Source of the DNA: Sialis fuliginosa | Taxonomy: Eukaryota > Arthropoda > Insecta > Megaloptera > Sialidae | Assembly: GCA_961205875.1 (NCBI GenBank) | Contig: OY540813.1 | Span: 7,349,001 to 7,413,000, forward strand | Direction: 5' to 3' | Length of the DNA: 64,000 nt | Shown here: positions 47,701-56,459 of the stretch, piece by piece | Layout: every line of letters begins with the position of its first letter | Numbering within the stretch: the first letter of the stretch is position 1 | Program-made: the position numbers and the translations under genes | The notes under the pieces: model-generated | What the model was told of the DNA's origin: nothing | Databases searched by the model: none | The model's input: the letters and a program-made list of their open reading frames with translations, nothing else

Positions 47701-47900
47701 TATCGTTCGATACTCAATGATAGGATTTATATGTAAAAAATTACCTTCATTATCTTCTTTATTAGTGCGTAATCTTGCATTACTATCATCACATAACATC
47801 CTTTTGAAAATCCGATTTGATGTTGAACATAATGCTGATTGTTTTTGTAAGATGTCATTTGAACTAGGGAAAATATCTCTTGATTCATTTTGTTCTAACA
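32696..47900 (-). CDS. Large EGF / sushi / HYR modular extracellular protein (SVEP1- or fibrillin/fibulin-like), 12 spliced exons
   Basis: Hand-spliced gene whose exons, in transcription order, are 47900-47745, 46947-46648, 43404-43186, 42971-42849, 42110-41853, 40265-36276, 36213-36001, 35941-35818, 35501-35368, 33899-33760, 32987-32885 and 32793-32696. Every junction has AG acceptor and GT donor sequence, and exon lengths agree with the phases (1-1 for the first seven, then 1-2, 2-1, 1-0, 0-1, 1-0). The product reads: unclassified N-terminal part, CCP, EGF, cbEGF, two EGF, half EGF, acidic segment, about 14 EGF, two CCP, two HYR, unclassified Cys-containing part. Such mosaics are secreted or membrane-associated matrix or adhesion proteins, and cbEGF modules bind Ca2+. 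From memory the order EGF-CCP-HYR is closest to vertebrate SVEP1, and Drosophila Faulty attraction is a possible relative. The orthology is inference. No start codon or signal peptide was located, so the gene continues to the right, and probably also to the left. Confidence 0.88.
32885..32987 (-). CDS. Exon K: second half of HYR module 2
   Basis: Phase 0-1 exon with a TTTTTAG acceptor and a AAAA|GTACGTG donor. It contains [18 protein letters not shown], then [12 protein letters not shown], which completes HYR 2 (G-x-x-x-V-x-Y-x-A-x-D-x-x-x-N-x-x-x-C-x-F-x-V-x-I). Confidence 0.9.
33760..33899 (-). CDS. Exon J: first half of HYR module 2
   Basis: Phase 1-0 exon with a TTATTTCCAG acceptor and an ATG|GTAAAT donor. 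It reads [18 protein letters not shown], then [16 protein letters not shown]-x-E-P-P-x-x-x-x-CP and W-x-x-P-x-F-x-D-N are hallmark HYR motifs. It is the clearest HYR signature in the gene. Confidence 0.92.
34944..35306 (-). repeat. GTCTG-bearing repeat, inverted copy in an intron
   Basis: Holds ACAGTGCTTCCTCG, GGCATTGGTTAGCCATTTAG, a CAGACA tract and GTGTTTGTCTTGACCTGAAA. It lies in the intron between exons I and J, and its right end stops about 60 bases short of exon I. Confidence 0.7.
35368..35501 (-). CDS. Exon I: second half of HYR module 1
   Basis: Phase 2-1 exon with a TTGTTTCAG acceptor and a ATAG|GTAATT donor. The peptide contains [16 protein letters not shown] followed by [11 protein letters not shown]. 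This matches the HYR end pattern (P-x-G-x-T-x-V-x-Y/F-T-A-x-D, then C-x-F-x-V-x-V). A dispersed GTCTG-repeat copy lies immediately downstream in the intron. Confidence 0.85.
35818..35941 (-). CDS. Exon H: first half of HYR module 1
   Basis: Phase 1-2 exon with a TTCTTTTAG acceptor and a GGAA|GTATGT donor. The peptide starts [18 protein letters not shown] and ends near NVDWWK. The P-P/A-Y-I-x-CP start is typical of HYR (immunoglobulin-like) modules, which often sit next to CCPs. The module is completed by the next exon. Confidence 0.85.
36001..36213 (-). CDS. Exon G: second sushi (CCP) module
   Basis: 71-codon phase 1-1 exon with a CTGTTTACAG acceptor and a GAAG|GTACAT donor. It encodes one [17 protein letters not shown], then [12 protein letters not shown], then [13 protein letters not shown], and NYC near the end. 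The P-x-NG after the first Cys, the C-x-PGY and the W near the end are diagnostic. A further Cys (YACTS) is extra relative to the usual four. Confidence 0.9.
36276..40265 (-). CDS. Exon F: giant 3,990-base exon with acidic segment, about 14 EGF modules and one CCP
   Basis: 1,330 codons in one exon, phase 1-1. The acceptor is TTTTTTTCAG and the donor ATAT|GTACGT. Residues 1 to about 30 form a half EGF ([18 protein letters not shown], then GSFRCV) with no fifth or sixth Cys. Residues about 38 to 665 (bases about 40,155 to 38,262) are low-complexity and dominated by Glu, Asp, Asn, Lys, Thr and Tyr. From about 38,245 the Cys-rich part begins with the missing half (MECVCPEGF) and then DVDEC, DINEC and DIDEC cbEGFs. 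It continues with a long run of NNGGCSH-type modules, then DINEC, DIDEC and a final CCP (EECFAPI to IPYCI). N-glycosylation sequons are frequent. The frame is open throughout. Confidence 0.96.
38262..40155 (-). other. Acidic low-complexity coding segment inside exon F
   Basis: About 630 residues with almost no Cys. The first part is extremely acidic (runs such as [20 protein letters not shown]). The later part has spaced acidic stretches with repeated TEK, TEE, TTER and NE motifs and many Ile and Tyr. It is expected to be disordered and strongly negative, so Ca2+ or basic-ligand binding is an inference only. It lies between the two halves of an EGF module. Confidence 0.92.
40534..41277. mobile_element. 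744-bp foldback element inside an intron
   Basis: Near-perfect palindrome with arms of about 355 bp. Both ends read TCTACGTCTTATTTTC inward, then TTTTAGTCGATATTTGTATG and TCTCGAGATATAGCCTCTCA-type blocks. The short centre is near 40,905. It sits between exons E and F. A fragment of the same arm is at 57,925-57,995. Confidence 0.82.
41853..42110 (-). CDS. Exon E: two EGF modules
   Basis: 86-codon phase 1-1 exon. The first module is a cbEGF ([18 protein letters not shown], then YECSCTPP, then HSCVG). The second is a non-canonical EGF ([12 protein letters not shown], then [10 protein letters not shown], then KTCK). The acceptor is AATTATAG and the donor AAAG|GTATGT. The intron that follows holds a 744-bp foldback element. 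Confidence 0.88.
42170..42432. mobile_element. MITE, TGTCCGGTATTATAA family, copy in an intron
   Basis: 263 bp, from GTCGGGTATTATAAACGAGC to TCCTTTATAATACTGGACA. The interior aligns with the 28.1-kb copy (GCTAGCAAGCACTTT, AACTGTGTTACAAT). It lies 60 bases upstream (5' side) of exon E. Confidence 0.75.
42849..42971 (-). CDS. Exon D: calcium-binding EGF module
   Basis: 41-codon phase 1-1 exon that holds exactly one cbEGF. It opens with DIDEC, continues with [19 protein letters not shown] and ends near GRTCDG. The D-I-D-E start, the Asn four residues before the aromatic and the GSY/F motif are the known cbEGF Ca2+ ligands. The donor reads GACG|GTAAAT. Confidence 0.9.
43186..43404 (-). CDS. Exon C: linker plus EGF-like module
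   Basis: 73-codon phase 1-1 exon with a TTTCAG acceptor and a GTTG|GTGAGG donor. About 43 polar linker residues are followed by an EGF-like six-Cys pattern ([18 protein letters not shown], then [10 protein letters not shown], then TKCVG). It has no N-terminal DxDE motif, so calcium binding is not predicted for this module. Confidence 0.85.
45015..45640. repeat. TTAGGGTTCCGTAA dispersed repeat with internal duplication
   Basis: Begins TTAGGGTTCCGTAAAAAAC with GGTCCGTCCGTTTGTCC, a signature common in insect genomes. Inside, a block of about 105 bp (GATAGGTCTCCTAAAATG through GTGGTTATCAGAATGCCTCC) at 45,218 recurs at 45,507. It lies in an intron. Confidence 0.6.
45799..46342 (-). mobile_element. 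MITE, AAGTACTGGCACCAG family, inverted copy
   Basis: Ends AAGGTAGTGGCACCAG and AACTGGTGCCTTTACCTTA. Interior blocks match the 22.1-kb copy in reverse. In the intron between exons C and B. Confidence 0.72.
46648..46947 (-). CDS. Exon B: sushi (CCP)-like module
   Basis: 100-codon phase 1-1 exon. The acceptor follows TTTTGATTCCAG and the donor is GGAG|GTAGG. After about 33 linker residues ([14 protein letters not shown] onward) comes a four-Cys CCP pattern: C in TSCEE, a long spacer, C in [11 protein letters not shown] in MYCSKGMW, and the last C in KPVCEKGD. The conserved GYRL and W before the last Cys are typical of sushi modules. The spacer is Arg-rich and much more GC-rich than the flanks. 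Confidence 0.85.
47745..47900 (-). CDS. Exon A: N-terminal unclassified exon of the EGF/sushi/HYR gene
   Basis: 52-codon phase 1-1 exon. The acceptor is a TTTCAG and the donor reads GAAG|GTAATT. The encoded peptide starts around [16 protein letters not shown] and ends near [10 protein letters not shown]. It is hydrophilic with two Cys (SALCS, RMLCD) and matches no domain I recognise. Its phases fit the next exon exactly, and no stop interrupts it. It lacks a hydrophobic leader, so at least one more 5' exon with the start codon and signal peptide must lie upstream. Confidence 0.68.
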
Positions 47901-47949
47901 CTGAAATATATTTTTTAAATTTATTATAAAATGTTATCACCATGTTCGA

Positions 47950-48130
47950 GTAGGTATTATAAAGAACAAAATGTTAGTTAACAATACTTTGAACGGGGTA
48001 TTAATTCTATTATATTCTCTATCGATTTGTTTTAGAATTTAGAACAATGGTACTTCCAATCTACTAAAACATAGTTGGTAACTTTGACCGTATAAGATAT
48101 TTTTCGTTTACATCTCACCACTGTTTTAAT
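47950..48130 (+). repeat. TGTCCGGTATTATAA MITE family, partial copy
   Basis: GGTATTATAAAGAACAAAAT, GGGTATTAATTC and GTTGGTAACTTTGACCGTAT align with 2,272-2,452. It lies just upstream (5' side) of exon A. Confidence 0.65.
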
Positions 48131-48561
48131 TAGTGGTTACAATACCGGACCAAAATCTTGATACCGGTATTACGGTATACCTACAGTTTAAATTTAAATA
48201 TTATTAAAACAGTGTAATATTTGAGCTTCCATTATTGACCTGAGAATGAATTTAATCTAATTTAGAATAAAAAACAATTAGAGTTGTTATTGGCAATTTT
48301 TTTTCTTAATTAATTATATGATAAACTTTTGTCATTTAGTTATATACAACTTTTTTATTCAAAATAAACTGTTTTCTAAAAAAAATCTATCATTTATCTA
48401 CCGAATACGGTACTATAATAATATTTTAGCTATTAATAAAAAATATTACGTAAAAAAAATTATACGTATTTTAATAAGTACTAATTATAAACACCGAAAT
48501 ACCGGTATCTTAATACCGGAGAAAAATGTTTGGGATCCATACTCACTAGTATTAATACCAT
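48131..48561. repeat. ACCGGTATT-rich element with inverted ends
   Basis: Left TAGTGGTTACAATACCGG plus TACCGGTATTACGGTA; right ATACCGGTATCTTAATACCG and CTCACTAGTA. The ends are inverted copies in outline. It is probably a hAT-type MITE, but the exact ends are uncertain. Confidence 0.45.
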
Positions 48562-48689
48562 AATTTTTTACTCGTTTCAAAATGCCCGTTAGCTGACAAA
48601 TTATAGTAAATAAAAAAATCAATAGAAATATGTATGTAACAACTTCATTAAAAATACACATGTTAAAAAATTATTGCAAACATTCTTTT

Positions 48690-49045
48690 TCTCCAATAAT
48701 GGATAAAGTAAAACCAATAATGAGCACGCAGTGATGGACACTTGTTAATGATTACAAAATGATAAGTACTACGACACAAAAGATATAAAAGAAAGAATCT
48801 TCAAATTTGACAATGTAAAGCAGTTGCTATGATAATATTATATGATAATTTATTTAAATGTCCACCATTTTTACATCTATTGACCAATTGTTACCAAATT
48901 ACGCTGTAAGACAGTTAAATGTATATAGATTAAAATTCAGAAATGGTAGTAATTAAATATCAACAAATATTTCTAATTCAGTACATTTAATTTAAAAATA
49001 GCCATTACTGGGGTCATATCCAAGACTGGTGCCAGTACTTTATAT
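48690..49045 (+). mobile_element. MITE, AAGTACTGGCACCAG family, 5'-truncated copy
   Basis: TAATGGATAAAGTAAAACCA to GACTGGTGCCAGTACTTTAT. It is co-linear with the right two thirds of the 22.1-kb copy. Confidence 0.72.
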
Positions 49046-49139
49046 ATATGGAATATATTCAAGAAAAAAAAGCTACCCGTGTGAATCAACCCTTATCATC
49101 AGAAACACCTACTCTTATAGGGGGGCACTAACTTATCGA

Positions 49140-49400
49140 ATGCAATAAAACCAAACAATAATTTACTTTCGTCTTTCGTGGGTGATCGTCATTAACCCGC
49201 AAGAAACATGCGATAAAAAATGTTAAACAATGTCTTTACTGCACCACCGGGCGACTTCCCGAAACACGTCCTAACAAATCACTCCCGTGCCTACGCCATG
49301 TATGGTGAGAAACAATCAAACTTATCGGCCGAGTCGATCGCTCGGTCCGTGTTCCGCAGGTCGCATGGGTTAAGCGACCGAATTGTCTTCAAATCAATAA
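49140..49400. promoter_or_regulatory. GC-richer island upstream of the EGF/sushi/HYR exons
   Basis: About 260 bases with many CpG (CGATCGCTCGGTCCGTGTTC, GGTCGCATGGG) in otherwise AT-rich DNA, 1.2 kb 5' of exon A. It could be a promoter or 5' UTR region, or just an unrelated insert. No TATA box or start exon was identified. Confidence 0.25.
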
Positions 49401-51320
49401 TGATTACATTTAAATAAAATCAATTATATCCATATTTTGTGTCTCTGATCGGTTTTTATCGATATATTATTTCTATCTGACGGATTAAATTTATATTGAA
49501 TAAGTGACCCAATTTTCTTCAAATCATTTCAAAAAAATCATTATCGTTTTGTGTCAATACATTCTCTCGATATTTTATTTACTTTTTATTGAGTAAATAA
49601 AATTTTCTCAAATTTTTGTTGATGGTCAGAAATAGTAATATCTCCCCTATTTCAAATACAGTAGAATTCCTTATAAGTTCTAAGCTACGGGACCGAAAAT
49701 TCTCGGATTCGAACTTACTTTTACCCCTTCCATCACAATATATACCGATCTAATGAAATGAGACGAGAATCTAAAATAACCTACGTGGGTGACACTCTGG
49801 TGGTAAATTTAAAAGTTATCTGACAGTTCATCATTTGTAATATATGGCATCTTCAGAAAAAAGATAGTGACTATATTTGAGTTTTATTTGAATACTAATA
49901 TAAGTATTTGATTACAAATTGTTTTTTTTCGTCTGTTTTTTTGTACGTATATTTTTATTTATATAAATATGAAACTACTTTAATAATTATTTTTTCACCG
50001 TTTGCGCATGCTCAGCGTACTGCTCATGTAGAGCCAACGCAATAAAAAACGGTAAGGAGTGAAGGAAACAACTTCTCCTTCAATGTAGGGGAATTCGAAC
50101 ATATGTGAGTCCAACTGTAAACTGTTACTTTCCACTGTACGATCTTTTTTTCGTCGAGATATACTAGTTTGAAGATATGTTATTAAAAAAAAGTGCCGAG
50201 TAGACACAATAGACTATAGTATACAGAACTACATATACACAAATATAAGAAAATCTTCAAACCAGTATACAGTATACTCAAAAGGAAAGATAGAACTATT
50301 TCATAAGCGACGTTTTCATGAGTCGATTTTTGTTGAACAACTAAAGTTATTCAACTCAAGTTCATTGTAAGTTGAATTTATGAAAAGGTTTACACGAGGA
50401 AATCGTAGTTGAAGCAATAGTTAAAATTGAAAATGGCGTCAAGTAAAATTATGAGTGTATGAGTGCACATAGTTTGTTGTACAGTTTGAAAGAAATTATT
50501 AAAAAAGTATAAAAAGGTAACATATATACTATATACATTATACAAAGACATATAGGGTGGACTTTATAATATACATAATACATATCTTCAAAATATTTAA
50601 TGGTTACAAAAATTAACTTAAACTAAATCTGTAACTAGTTACTTATATGTAATTAATTAATTAATTATCTCGTAAGAATTTTAGCATTTATTTTTATCCC
50701 ATTCTTTACTTTTTCGCTTCATTTGTAGATGTTACCACGGAAATGATAAATATTAAACTAATTGTAAGTTGGGGAGAGAGTTTATTTGTTTTGTTATATT
50801 TAAATCACTAAATCCAATGAATAATATCAACAGGTTACACCAAATTAGCCGTGATTTACTCAAACACATGTAATTCATTACACGTCGTAAACACAAATTA
50901 AATTGTTGCTTTTTTAACATCAGTTTGCATTTGTTAAGAATCGACTAAAATATATTGCCAAGATGTTCAGTGTGCGACAAACTGTCACCGGACATGTTAG
51001 TGGCATTTTTATTAATGGTATTTTTATTCAACACGTTGGAAATGTCATGTAATAAGAGTAATAATGACCTCGTGTGCTTTGTTATTTGTGTAATTGTTAT
51101 CTCCCCTGTATCTTACTACCAGCTTTGGATATAATGTATACATATGCAATGCATTTAAATTATATGAATACAAACGACCATGTGTATGGAATTTATTAAT
51201 GAATAGCTACATATTAAACGTTATCATGTTTTATGCTTTCTCGCTATTTAAAACATAAATGTAAATCTCATTTGAGCTGTACAGAAACCAAAATTACTAA
51301 CTACACAAAATTGCAATTAT
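49401..51320. other. Upstream AT-rich DNA, no feature recognised
   Basis: Short repeats only. No signal-peptide exon could be identified here by eye. Confidence 0.4.
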
Positions 51321-51327
51321 AAATAAA

Positions 51328-51362
51328 CCAGCTGTGCCCGCGGCTTCGCTCACGTGAACTAC
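51328..51362 (-). mobile_element. Helitron-like 3' end
   Basis: Minus strand: a GC-rich hairpin GCGAAGCCGCGGGC then ACAG and CTGG followed by T. This is the CTRR-T ending with a GC-rich hairpin typical of insect Helitrons. The 5' end was not located. Confidence 0.4.
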
Positions 51363-52030
51363 GGAATTATTTTTTAGGATTTTTGAAAAATATGTAGTTG
51401 AATTAAATACCTAACAAAAACGAAACAGAACAAAAAATACAAATAATTTTTGTTCTGTTTAAAAAAAGTAAATCATCGAAAACAAAATACACAATTGACG
51501 ATTAAAATCGGCTGAGTCGAGGGTGTCTCAATGGTGGCCGAGATGTTCTGGTGCGGCACTTGTTCTTTAGTTCGCGCGTTATTAATAATATTTTACCGTA
51601 TATAACTTATTTAAAGCTATTTTCTAAATTAAAAGACCAAATTGGATGCTGTAAAGGGAAAATTATATCTACATTAAGTACTTATGACGATGAAATCATT
51701 TATTTCAATAAGTATTAATGTTTTGCAGGTCATAAGTAAAACAGAACCCAAATATTTTTAATTTTCTTTGGAACATAAAAACAGTCTTTATGGTTTAAAT
51801 ATAAAAGTTAGATATATGGTATTACGGACTTTATTTTAGATCTTTTGATTCTACACAATTTTCTTTACTACATTATTTTGTTCAATATTTACCGGTTTAG
51901 ACACCGTAATTTGTTGGCGGCAAACTTTTTTACTGTTATCAACACTGCTTATTCCTTATGTTACCTAACGTACCAAAATATATTCTATAACCTGGCCAGA
52001 GAACATATCTATGAATTAAAAAAAACACGT

Positions 52031-52280
52031 AAATCGGATAAGTGGTTCTCGAGTTATAAGCACACTATCGGACAGACAGACAGAGAGACATTGAGCTTTA
52101 TATATATTAAGGATAAAATAATAGGGTTTGACACTGAGACGAATCTTTTTTTCTTAAATCGGATAAGTGATTCTCGAGTTATAAGCGCACTAACGTACAA
52201 ACAGACAGACAGACAGACGTTGAGCTTTATAAATATTAAGGATAAAATAACAGGACTTGACACCGAGACGAGTTTTTTTT
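52031..52280 (+). repeat. Two ~125-bp tandem units with CAGA tracts
   Basis: AAATCGGATAAGTG...CTCGAGTTATAAGC and the following CAGACAGACAGACA ... GACGAATC blocks repeat with a period of 125 bases. They create a misleading 176-codon open frame. Confidence 0.8.
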
Positions 52281-53159
52281 TGGTGTCGTACTTTTATGTC
52301 GAGATAACAAAAAATACTATTATATATCTATGCTATAAAATATATACGATTCACTATATTATCTTTGTTTATTAAATAAAAATTTACACGAAACTGAAAC
52401 TTTTTTCGATCAACCTCGACGAGAGTGACTTATTTTTTTACACGACGAGATGGCTTTAGTTTTCACCACACGAGCAGAAACGAGGCTGAAAGTTTGAATC
52501 GTCTCTCGTGCAGCTCTATAAAAAGTCAATTATTTTAATCAAAGAAAATAACCAAAGAAAATCAGATTTACAATTCAACGTATAGTTTAGTTTTCTTATT
52601 TACAAGTAGCTTTTTCAGATAGAATTTTAGTTGAAACTTGAAATTAGTTTTAAATTCATTAAAACATCACAAAATATTTATTGAAGATGTTAATTTTAAG
52701 GGAGAAAAAACATACAGATTTATAATGATTTCATACTTCCTAAGTTTCGAAAATAGATATAAATCTAAAGACACAAATCTTAACACAAAGGGAAAGTCCA
52801 TTACCACAACTATTACTTCCACTACATTACTTTAATTTGACCATTCTTTAACGAAATGAAGTCTGTGTAAGTTAAAGCTCCACATATTTTCTTCTTGTGC
52901 ACACTTCAAATCAGTCATTTTTATGGCCGCAAAATTCTACTAACCATGAATTATATAGTTCTACTACATATGTTAATAAAATTTACATAGTACATATATT
53001 CTTCTGCGTTAAACAATTTGCTCCAATTTGATATATATTTGTACTCAAATATTAATGTTAAAAATGTTGTATACATTTTTAATTCAAAAATTACCTACAA
53101 TTTAATATTATTATTACTTTTTTATAGATACATAGATAAAATGTATTGTATAATAAAGT

Positions 53160-53560
53160 GTAGTGATCATGAAAAAAATCGAACACGAGATTTTAACGGA
53201 ATTACATGTATTAAGGGTCCCTGAATCACGTACGACCATTATCACAATGACGTCTGTGTGTCTGTGAACGCTCTATAGCCAAAACGGTGAGACTTACAAA
53301 CATGAAATTTTAAACTTATGGTTTTTGTATACTGTAAATGTGCATATTCTATTTTTGAAAACTACCACTAAACCGGAAACGGATGTTTAATGATGTGAAT
53401 TTTTGAATTTTTCAAATTATTTTTGAAACGGTGCGTAGTTGAAAAAAATGTTTTAGATACAAGTTATAGGGAATATAATTTTTGTTGTAGAAAACGTTAT
53501 ATTCTATAATTTATGTCCTAATTCTTTTTTTTTGTATCTTTTATGAATTGGCTAAAAAAT
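53160..53560 (-). repeat. Repeat related to the 12-kb and 63-kb family, inverted
   Basis: CGGAAACGGATGTTTA, ATTTTTCAAATTATTTTTGA and ATTCTATAATTTATG match blocks of the 11.3-13.2-kb element in reverse. The left part (ATCATGAAAAAAATCGAA, ATTTTAACGGAATTACA) recurs at 59,813-59,880. Confidence 0.6.
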
Positions 53561-54617
53561 AATAATTATAGTTTTTATTTAAAAATAATTTTAATAATAT
53601 AAATAATCTAGTTATCTATGAAAATAGAAAATAAAAGCATTTATCATTACAACTGTCAATTAAATAGATGTATAGAAATAATAATATCTGAAAAAAAAAC
53701 TATTGAAATATAAAATAAATAAGAATCCTTTGACAATGTAACATTTTTTTAAACAGAAAAAATACTATACCGTTTTATAACAAAAAAGTTTGACATAAAA
53801 TCACAGAATAGAATTAAAATATATCTCAAACACTAACTCAACCAAGGCAGTTTATTTTTTCGTGTGATAAATTCATATATCAAAAATGATCATAACGAAA
53901 GAGCTTTGTTCTTAAAAATGTAATCACTAAAGCAAAATATTAGACGAAATAAAATAAGAAAAAAGAAATTTAAACTTATTCCTCATAGTTAAATAAAGTA
54001 TTTAAAACTGTAAAATATCAATAATATTAAATTCCAAAACCCGAACTGTTATTCTGAAAAAAGTTTAAAGTACACTGGTATAGGCATGCTACTTAAAAAT
54101 ATTCAAATGACTGGCGTCTAGCCCGTATATGGCCAACAAGTAGAGAGACTTCCGACCGTTCTTATTGAAAATGTATCTCATTAAATATAATACTGTCATA
54201 ACATTACCGGAATGATTAGCATCAAATATACATTTTTTTCTCTCTCTACGCTTCTAAAACATTTCAGTTTTTTATTATGAATTTTATGAATTGTAAATTA
54301 TACTTACGCATTGTTATTTATTTTGTGTTTCTTAATTATGAAATATTGTGTGTTTTTATTTTAATATTATTTACGGTGTTCAACATCTGGAAAGGTTTTG
54401 TCTAATTTATCTGTATTTATTTTAATTTTATATGTTAAAATATTAATTTTATAATTCGTGAACATAAATTTATCTAATTATGGTAATTTTACTTATTTCA
54501 AGTAGCATTGATCATTGCTTTCTTTAATATATACTGGGTGGGTTAAAAAGTGTCTCTTGCACTTAATTATTATACAAATAACACAAATTTTAAATTGTTA
54601 AATAAAATTCTAGATCC

Positions 54618-54906
54618 AGGGTCCATCCATTTACGTAACACAAATTTTATGTTTTTTTTTTAAACTGGCTGTTAATATTATTTTTATTTATATAAATTTT
54701 TTCGTTTATTAATAAAAAGTTTGAAAATTTCCCAATAACTCATCACCGGTTTCGAGTTACTAACACTAACAACATTATAATTTTTCCTCAAATTTTTGAT
54801 TTTTTAAATGTAACGTCATGAAGCTTGTGACCCCCCACCCCTTTGTCTTATTTTGTAGACCCCTTCTCTCTCCCTCAACGTGTGACGTAATTTATGTATG
54901 ACCCCT
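54618..54906. mobile_element. MITE with AGGGTCC...ACGTAA inverted ends
   Basis: The left end is AGGGTCCATCCATTTACGTA; the right end, inverted, is AGGGGTCATACATAAATTAC followed by GTCA. Interior has CCCCCCACCCC. The end signature is widespread in insects. Non-coding. Confidence 0.6.
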
Positions 54907-55769
54907 TATCAAATTTTGATGTCTAACAAATTAAATACTTGATTGATGAAGTCGATAATTGTACAAAATTAATAAATTGAAGTAATACTTTATTTAATAT
55001 CTCTCATTACAAATACTTTTATTTCCATGCCTAACAGACCTTTTTTAAATCAGTTAAAATCTATTTTTTTATAATTATACATACTTTAAATTTTTTAGTC
55101 TAAAATAAAAAAAACTAATAAAGTAGGCACATGGTCGAAAATTTTACACTTAAAAATTGATATTCATCTATTTAGTCCGGAAATACTTTATTTAAGTGGC
55201 GTTTAAACTCAAATATATTTATTTACATACCGTCATTTATAAAACGTTTCTATATTCATAAAAATATCTTATATTTGAACAAATAACTCTTTATAGATAA
55301 TCTAAAACCGTATCAAATTCTTTCAAATAATATATATATATATTAAAGTATATTTAAATACATACCACAAATTCATAAATTATAAATATCACATTTATAA
55401 TCCATCATCAAAATCTCCTTTATTTTATTCAAATCCAAGAAAACGCGTGGAATCCAAACGCATAATATGTGATATATTACCTGAAGCATACAAAAATAGA
55501 AACGCTTCTCTTGTAAAAAGACATTTTAATATTTAGTATAAGACATATTTCTTCATTTAAATTAATACAACAGCCCACACTGTACAAGTTCTAATATCTT
55601 AGATGATACCGGTCCGAACATGAATGAGAGACAAAATAACAATATCTTTTGTGTTTTTGTCAAAATATAGTCGATATAATGGTGCATAATCGTAAAATAA
55701 ACTTGAAAAAATAAACACGCTCCATTAGTGTGAATTTATATTTAACCCTTTACTGACTAGTGCTCATCA

Positions 55770-56195
55770 TCTGTAATTGTACTTTTATTTAATCGAAACG
55801 AGATCGAGGCCGAGACGAGACTGGTTTATATTCGGACGAAACGAGACTCAGACGAGATAGCCTGAATTTTTTTTACAAAACGAGACCGAGACGATATAAT
55901 ATAATTTATAAATCTCGTCGAAAATTTCGCTGTGAGAATTTAGAAGATTTGCAAAATTAGTAGAAAAAATTATATTAATCTTTAAAAGAATACTTAAAGT
56001 AATATATATATATATTTCGTTGAATTTCTTTGTTTATTACATACGAATAAATGAAAAAAAATTTAATAAAAGATCAATTTATTTTTTTACGAGACAAGAT
56101 GGATTGAATTTTCACGAAACGAGACTATCAAATATAAAAATCGAGACTGAGGCAAAACGAAACTTACCGGTCCCTATTCACGTGTGTATCCCTAA
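55770..56195. repeat. CGAGAC-rich element
   Basis: Many degenerate CGAGAC / ACGAGA units (CGAGGCCGAGACGAGACTGG, AACGAGACCGAGACGA) on a 400-bp stretch ending ACTTACCGGTCCCTATTCAC. A smaller related piece is at 52,390-52,510. It resembles subterminal-repeat regions of DNA transposons, but the ends are unclear. Confidence 0.5.
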
Positions 56196-56459
56196 TTAAA
56201 ATTAAAATGAATAAAAATCAATGATGATTATGCATATCGACGCTGGAAAGCAATTTTGTTGTAAACGTCAAAACCATTTATATTGGAAAAAAAATCTGTG
56301 CTTTGATTTATCAAAAAACTATTGTAGGAATGTTGTAATCGAAAAATGATAGTGTTATTATTAGAACAATAAAAATTGTTGGTGGTTATAAATTGAGTTG
56401 TGGCGCTTGGCAATTTGATTATATTTTAATACCTGAGTACTATTTGATAAAGGGTAGTA

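Noticed and set aside
51845-52375. 176-codon open frame on the plus strand
   Set aside because: It is created by two tandem 125-bp repeat units. Its peptide simply repeats and has no family features.
54300-54320. Start exon ATGC|GTAAGT for the large gene
   Set aside because: The phase fits exon A, but the peptide would start with no signal peptide, which a secreted mosaic needs.
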